This document shows positions 58,480-64,000 of a stretch of DNA of 64,000 bases, piece by piece (positions within the stretch are counted from its first letter, which is position 1; each line of letters starts with the position of its first letter). Below the pieces are notes generated by a model. That model was not told the origin of the DNA. It made no database searches and worked only from the letters and a program-made list of their open reading frames with translations. The DNA is taken from contig CM055816.1 of the NCBI GenBank assembly GCA_029582265.1, positions 96,622,809 to 96,686,808 on the forward strand, in the 5' to 3' direction. The DNA is from Zoroaster sp. YZ-2022. Lineage: Eukaryota; Echinodermata; Asteroidea; Forcipulatida; Zoroasteridae. The translations under genes were made by a program, and so were the position numbers.

Positions 58480-60926
58480 CAAAGTGTGAGGTAACAAAGC
58501 GCTCTACTTCAAAAGGTCTCAACAATAGGGAATTTGTAAATTTTGAGCACTTTAAGGCTGCAGTTGACCAGCTTGAAGGATAGAAAAATCATTGACATAA
58601 TTTGTGATAATCTCATCATGCCATGTCTTTTAAAGATGCATCGCCCAATTTTTTGCCACTTTGACCCCAAAATGCTATCTAACATTTAAATCAAAATTTT
58701 CTGGTCAAATCGGCCAAAAATTGGGTGATGCATCTTTAACTAACTCAAGTTGTCTTAGGTCAAGCAAGCCAAGTATAAAAGCAGTCATATTCACTGGTCA
58801 AATTGCAAGTAATGTTTTCTTAAAATATTACAACATGATTCCATTCTACAATTGCAATTGCAAAAGACTTTAATTCTTTTCACAGGCCTTTTGAAACTTG
58901 TAACTTGTACTGGAACGCTTTGTTAGTACTACTTCCTACAGTATTTTTTAGGTTGTGTACCATCAGTTGGGGGGGGGGGGGCAACCAAATAATTTGGGGG
59001 TGCGGTGATTTATTATTATTAAATAAGTCTACGTTACATTGCTGCTAATTGTAGAAGTTGTTGTACCGAACTACATGTGCATTTTTCAAACAGTCTGATT
59101 TTACAGGGAATGCACAAAATATGTTTTCATTGCGAAAATCAACCAAATCCTACAGTTTGTTTATTTTCAATCTCGTTTGGGGAGGGAGGCGGGGGCAAAG
59201 GTTCTGAGTAGGGGGAGAGCTGGTCCCCACCACCCCAACCTCATTGAACTGGTTGTGCTTCTGTTTTGTACACACAGTAAGCGGATAATCTAATACTTGG
59301 CCATGTCATGTTCGGACAAGTCAAATACCACATTATTGTAGCTTATGACTATAAACAAGTCTCTAAAACAAATTACTGCATATAAAGTTACATATAAATC
59401 AAAGATTTTTATTAAGTGTCATATCTCCTGAACTACATGACTTAATCTTTGCATTTTGTAGATCATGAATTACTAATGGTTCATTTTATGCTCAGACATG
59501 ACCCCATTTTTACCCTTCCTTCCAGTCCACACTTGAAGTTGAAAATGAAAAAAAATTGTTATACAGCCAAAATATGGTTTGGTACTTGGATATGTGCCAT
59601 GGTTTCTATGTACTATATGAAATCATCAAAGATCCTTTTGGAATGATCGAAGGTTTAATGACGTCATGCTTTGTAGTTAGTGACGGGTTTAAAAAGGCTG
59701 TTTTTTCCATCTCACACTTTAATACAGTGTGATAAATCATACATCCTATTTTTGTAACTAATATTAACTAAACCAGTCAACAAAACAAGCTATACATGTC
59801 AACACGACGTCATCTTGGATTGTAGTAAATCAAAGTTTAATATTATTTTATAATCTTTTGTGTCATGTTGAAATAGTGAAGTTTTATAATATACATGACC
59901 CTGTTTGATCTTTACTCCTGCTTCAAACAGGACGTTCAAATACGAAATAATTGAGAAGAACATAGGGTTTACGACCAAGTTTATATAGAAATCGGATATG
60001 GTTTCTGTGTATGAAGAATGACAGATGGAATTCTTGAATTGGATTATTTCAACCATTTACATTTAGTTTGCTTTTTGCTGACAGAGTGCTCAGTGCTCAA
60101 TACTCAGTGCTTCTCAAATTCATTTAGGCAGAAAATTATCAGGTAACTGATTGCGAAAATGTTTGAGTATACATCCCAATGCTTTTACTTGGTAGGTGAA
60201 TCCTTGCTCAACTAAATCACATCTCAGAGTATTTCAACCCAGGTATGGAAAGCACAGAGTAATTAAATGTATACGAAGCACAATGAAACAAAGTCACATA
60301 TTATGCTGCCATGTTTGTAAATAAACATAATTGTTATATGTACTTGTACATGTAGTCATCTTTTGTACATGTATCTTGGGTCAATTATTTCAATTATTAT
60401 CTGTGACAAAGTAAGCTTGGATAATAAAAAGCAATATAGTAAATGTGTCAGATAACACCAAACATTTTCCTATGTGTTATTTTGTTATGCTTTAGTTGTG
60501 TGTCCACAACATGATTTTCAAATAAGCGGACTTGTATTCAATTGGCAAGGTGACAAATGATGAGAAACTCAATAATTCCTGAGGATTTCTTTAAAATTAT
60601 AATAAGGGACCTAAATCAGCTCCATGGGACTGGGGTTCATGAACTTGAATAAGAACGAAAATATTATTTCCACCTTATAGCTCTCTTTATTATAAACCTT
60701 ACTTTATTTCATTAAATCGGCATCAAATGAAAATCAATAGTTACTACATTGCAGTGGGATTTCAATAAAAAGATTAAGTCACATAACAATTTGCACGGTT
60801 TAGACAAGACAAGTACCATTAAACTCAGTAGTGCATAGATTCATTCATAAATTTACTCATTAGGTGACGTTAATAATTCCGGGGTGCCGATTGGTCAAGA
60901 ATTGCACGAAGAACCAGTCGACCGCC
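58480..60926. other. Rest of the 4.2 kb insert; no gene seen
   Basis: AT-rich sequence with an 11-G run near 58971 and an inverted ATTTTTTGGC/GCCAAAAATT pair with flanks near 58645 and 58710. No transposase-like frame was found on either strand. Confidence 0.5.
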
Positions 60927-61184
60927 GATCGCAAAGGTCAACCCCGCCTGGTGTGCAATGGCCGAGCCTCGCCTTGGGAGAATCGCCTGTTTGATCACGA
61001 TGTCTCCTGAGCCAGGTAAGTATGATTAAAAATATGATTGTATGGGTGGTGCCTTTCAGGAGGGTGCAAGCTAACCATGGTATGTTCATTATGAAGAAGC
61101 AGTCATCCGTTTTGACCAATTCATTGCGCATGCGCTGTTAAGTCTCCTATGCAAATTAGGGAGGTCAGAGGTAATTTTTGGACA

Positions 61185-61570
61185 CCTTGTCGAGTCCAGT
61201 TTAGTGGAGTTGATACTTAACTCGACTTGAATCAACTCGGGTCAAACACGTTGGTATAGTTAAGCGGAGTCAAAACTAAATCGACTTGAATCAAGGTATA
61301 GTCGAGTCAAATGAGCCGGCCATCTTGGTTGCAAATTAATAATGCAAACTAGGGAGGTCAGAGGTCATTTTTGGACACCGTGTCGAGTCCAGTTTAGCGA
61401 ATCGGTACTTAACTCGACTTGAATCAACTCGGGTCAAACACGTTGGTATAGTCAAGCGGAGTCAAAACTAAAATCGACTTGAATCAAGGAATAGTCAAGT
61501 CAAATTGAGCCCGCCATCTTGGTCAAGTCCATCAGTCACCTCGAGTGACGAGTTGGACACATGAACTAGA
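61185..61570. repeat. GAGTC-rich flank between U1 and 7SL copy D
   Basis: Two tandem versions of the block seen at 51640-51800 (AACTCGACTTGAATCAACTC, GTCAAACACGTTGGTATAG) lie here. They explain why U1 and 7SL are about 240 bp further apart than in the other block. Confidence 0.8.
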
Positions 61571-61694
61571 ATGTTCTCTTATTTCCTTTATGCTAAAAAC
61601 GTATCACTATCTGAAAAACACATCGCAACAATTAGTGGCTGAAAGGAGGGGAGGGGTCTGCTAACTTATGTATGGGAGGCACAAAAAAGGAAAG

Positions 61695-61701
61695 AAAAAA
61701 A
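61695..61701 (-). terminator. Pol III terminator of 7SL copy D
   Basis: A run of seven T on the minus strand comes directly after the 3' end ...GAGACCCAACTCTG of the 7SL gene, the standard Pol III stop signal. Confidence 0.75.
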
Positions 61702-62002
61702 CAGAGTTGGGTCTCACCTTATTGTCCAGGATGTGTGCCGTCTCCTATTCTCGGATGCAATCCCGTTACTGCTCCACACGGGGACTTTTGCCTGCTGCGT
61801 TTCCGCCCTGGGCTGGTTCGTCCCTCTTCAATCAACCTGGTCGCCCCAACCTCCGCCGAGCTAACCATGTTAATGCCGAGCTTAACGTGGACACCCGATC
61901 GTCATAGACGAGTCGACACACCGGGACTCCCGAACTCATGCGATCCATCCAACCCCGGCCTCCAAAGTCACTGGATTAAAGGCGCACGCCACGACGCCCA
62001 GC
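61702..62002 (-). ncRNA. RN7SL: 7SL (SRP RNA) gene, full length
   Basis: The minus-strand sequence of 301 nt starts GCTGGGCGTCGTGGCGTGCG, aligning with the Alu-domain 5' end of human 7SL. It contains GATCGGGTGTCC, CGGCATTAACATGGT, GACCAGGTTG and CCCAGGGCGGAAACG, then ends GAGACCCAACTCTG. Human 7SL is about 300 nt. 7SL is the scaffold of the signal recognition particle, which delivers ribosomes making secreted proteins to the ER. It is the only complete copy of four and probably the functional one; the others lack pieces. A tRNA-Ser remnant lies 85 bases upstream. Confidence 0.95.
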
Positions 62003-62087
62003 CGCGATGTAAAATAGATTTCAATATCTTGTTCACAAAATTGGCATCCAAATATACAAAATAGTATTAAGATTATCCAAAAATAAT

Positions 62088-62115
62088 CGTCGTGGACAGC
62101 TGTGAACCTGTACAG
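62088..62115 (-). pseudogene. tRNA-Ser 3' remnant upstream of 7SL copy D
   Basis: CTGTACAGGTTCACAGCTGTC and CCACGACG on the minus strand correspond to the T arm and acceptor end of the tRNA-Ser found in the same position upstream of 7SL copies A and B. Confidence 0.55.
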
Positions 62116-62370
62116 AAAAATATAAATTTAACATGCAAAATATCACAAGCAAACAACAAGACAATTTTCTATTCAAATTAATTCAAACAAACAGAATTTG
62201 CTGATCAGAAGCATCCTATTAATCTAAATATTCCTCTGTTGGCAACCAAAACAAGTGGCTCTAAAACTGAGTCATTTAAACAAAAGATATGTCCATATTG
62301 GATTCCTTTCTCAAGCACCACATTAAAATATAAACACACGTAATGGACTCTAGTTTACTAAAGAATTTAC

Positions 62371-63802
62371 CTTCCCAATCAGAGTCTATTGACATTGGTT
62401 CATCTTCTGTTTCCAAATCGAGTGACATTGCAGGAGCTGCAAGAAAAAGGTATGCCATAATTTTGAAACTAAAAAGGGAAACAAAACAAAATATAAGATA
62501 AATGAAATATTAAATGAAGGAATAACCCACCTTGTCCCATGATTTCCATCCACCCTCTAGGTTGGACAGACGACAACATAACTTCTCCATTTAAAATGAC
62601 TGCCTCGATGTCGATAGTGACAGGCGGAGATGCGGCTTGAATACAAAATATAGAAACATATTTTGAATGTGTATGTGCAACAAATGTCATGTAAAAACGT
62701 TTCCACTTTGAGAGATAAAGCAACAAAACACTGTTCCACAGTATGAACATTCATTTCATACTAATGAGGTAAATGTTTAAATCTTACACAACAGCTAATG
62801 ACTGGCTGATTGTAATCTAAATAGTTTGTTTTAAAATGTTGTGAAAAGTTTTTGATAATTCTTACCAAGGACTGCGAGTGGGATGTCATCATCGTCTTCT
62901 TTTTCTCTGTGTAGTAAGAATTCTGAACAAAATTCTGATAAAATGTGAAAAACTGAAAAGGGATATAAAAAAAAATGTACAACAAAGACTTATCTACTGT
63001 ATGGTAATTACTTACTGTCTTGATATTCATTAAAAAGATTATGTTGCTATACTTTAATCCCATCACCACATCAAGACTAAACTACAAGAGAACATAAAAC
63101 TGTGCCTAAGACAAATTCAAAGTTGCAATGGACCACCCAATTTTTAGAAACACTTCATACAAATGCGGGGGGGGGGGGGGTGGGCCTTGAAAAAGTATAA
63201 TTTTGTATTTCAAATAATGTATACTGAATCTGGTTTTAATGTTAAATCATGTGAACTTGGTGTGTATAATAGTCTACCTTCAGTTGGCAAAGAGCTTGAT
63301 TCTGGAAGAGCTGGTGATCCTAAATCAGGTAGGACAACATGCTAGATGTCAGGCTGGATTTTCTGTTCGACGACAGTCTCACGGTCAGGCTGGATTTCCT
63401 GCTGGACGACAGTCTCATGGTCAGGCTGGACTCTCTGCTGGACGACAGTCTCACGGTCAGGCTGGATTTCCTGCTGGACGACAGTCTCATGGTCAGGCTG
63501 GATTTCCTGCTGGACGACAGTCTCATGGTCAGGCTGGATTTCCTGCTGGACGACAGTCTCATGGTTAGGCTGGATTTCCTGCTGTACGACAGTCTCATGG
63601 TCAGGTTGGATTTCCTGCTGGACGACAGTCTCATGGTCAGGCTGGATTTCCTGCTGGACGACAGTCTCATGGTCAGGCTGGATTTCCTGCTGGACGACAG
63701 TCTCATGGTCAGGCTGGATTTCCTGCTGGACGACAGTCTCATGGTCAGGCTGGATTTCCTGCTGGACGACAGGCTCAGGATTAGGAGGCACTGCTTGAGA
63801 GG
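62371..63802 (-). CDS. Part of a multi-exon gene with phase-1 symmetric exons
   Basis: Predicted minus-strand exons are 63342-63802 (repeat exon), 63278-63319, 62866-62904, 62531-62635 and 62371-62436. The four short ones have lengths 42, 39, 105 and 66 nt, all phase 1 at both ends, with GT-AG borders. Translations include SPALPESSSLPTE, EDDDDIPLAVL, ASPPVTIDIEAVILNGEVML and MSLDLETEDEPMSIDSDWE. The protein is acidic and of low complexity; no domain was recognised. The repeat exon encodes about eleven copies of the 12-residue unit VVQQEIQPDHET. The gene continues upstream beyond the window and perhaps downstream past 62371. Confidence 0.5.
63345..63780. repeat. 36-bp tandem repeat inside the exon
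   Basis: About twelve units of 36 bp (plus strand GGATTTCCTGCTGGACGACA then GTCTCATGGTCAGGCT) run head to tail. Most changes are single bases. The unit length is a multiple of three, so all six frames stay open, which explains the long overlapping frames on both strands. The minus-strand reading fits the neighbouring exons. Confidence 0.92.
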
Positions 63803-64000
63803 CTATAAAGAGGGCGGAAAAACACAATTGTTGCAACTGAAACAGTGTGTGGATGATTCCATGCTTGTCCTGTGTAGTTAGGTTTCTGAATGAGAATCAC
63901 AAACTATTTTTATACATCATATACATCAGAAGTAGCTGGCTCCTTTGTAGAAAACACTTTCATAGTTATTTTTATTTAAATAAAGAAAAAAAAATCATAC

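Larger units (their letters stand above)
56706..60926. mobile_element. Dada-like 4.2 kb element inserted in U1
   Basis: It is flanked by the 7-bp duplication GATCGCA (56699-56705 and 60927-60933) of U1 sequence. TCGTGCAATTCT lies 16-17 bases from each end in inverse orientation (56722-56733 and 60898-60909), so the ends are imperfect TIRs. The Dada superfamily of DNA transposons is known to target U1, U6 and tRNA genes and to make 6-7 bp duplications, which fits. No transposase of the expected several hundred residues is visible, so it is non-autonomous or carries another gene. Near the left end GTCTACAGTCTACAATA occurs three times. Confidence 0.75.
56633..61023 (-). pseudogene. RNU1: U1 snRNA gene interrupted by a 4.2 kb insertion
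   Basis: The 5' part (61023 down to 60927) runs from ATACTTACCTGGC through stem-loops I and II. The 3' part (56705 down to 56633) holds stem-loop III's end, the Sm site region ACAATTG and the 3' stem-loop. Together, counting the duplication once, they make about 163 nt, a complete U1 gene. GATCGCA is present at both break points. The upstream PSE region (61024-61100) is intact. The insertion ends U1 function. Confidence 0.92.

Noticed and set aside
63346..63881. Plus-strand repeat proteins (SGWISCWTTVSW, LDFLLDDSLMVR)
   Set aside because: The 36-bp repeat keeps every frame open. Only the minus-strand frame fits phase with neighbouring exons.

Overview
This is eukaryotic, AT-rich DNA dominated by repeats. 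It has split genes with GT-AG introns, tRNA-derived SINEs, a CR1/L2-like LINE with a 2A-like motif, class II transposons and metazoan U1 and 7SL genes. The repeat content and the 2A-bearing LINE suggest a marine invertebrate deuterostome, most likely an echinoderm. That assignment is an inference, and no species can be named.

Layout. 1-6862: about 2.9 copies of a 1.88 kb tandem repeat, with a LINE 5' fragment inserted in the last copy. 6868-7680: a (GT)n-rich minisatellite. 8 to 12.5 kb: no gene, GC-rich patches and a small inverted-repeat element. 12.6-14.9 kb (minus): a five-exon, 397-aa gene whose exons all join in phase 0, resembling the N-terminal part of invertebrate G2/M-phase-specific E3-ligase-like (G2E3-like) proteins. 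15345-29246: a 13.9 kb array of ten mariner-type MITEs alternating with nine SINE-rich spacers, bracketed by TA dinucleotides. 30.2-31.8 kb: a broken pogo/Tigger transposase. 32.5-32.9 kb: a LINE 3' remnant. 37.8-42.1 kb: a decayed DDE-type transposase gene split by a 1.0 kb TIR element. 43782-50062: a 6.3 kb TIR element with subterminal repeats that carries a SAM-domain gene.

50.1-62.1 kb is a small-RNA gene cluster. It holds two U1 snRNA genes, four 7SL (SRP RNA) copies and several tRNA-Ser genes or fragments, mostly on the minus strand and repeated in the order tRNA-Ser, 7SL, U1. One U1 gene is cut by a 4.2 kb element flanked by a 7-bp duplication of U1 sequence, the behaviour known for Dada-superfamily transposons. 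One tRNA-Ser gene lies in each arm of a 1.7 kb palindrome. Another tRNA-Ser fragment is split by a doubled 0.6 kb insertion between three copies of a 14-bp target sequence.

62.4-63.8 kb (minus): the 3' part of a gene with small symmetric phase-1 exons and a 12-residue repeat exon, continuing past the right edge. The probable working units are one intact U1, one full-length 7SL, two identical tRNA-Ser(CGA) genes, the 397-aa gene and the right-edge gene. Most of the rest is mobile-element sequence. Positions of repeat edges are good to a few bases unless stated; identities were judged by eye.
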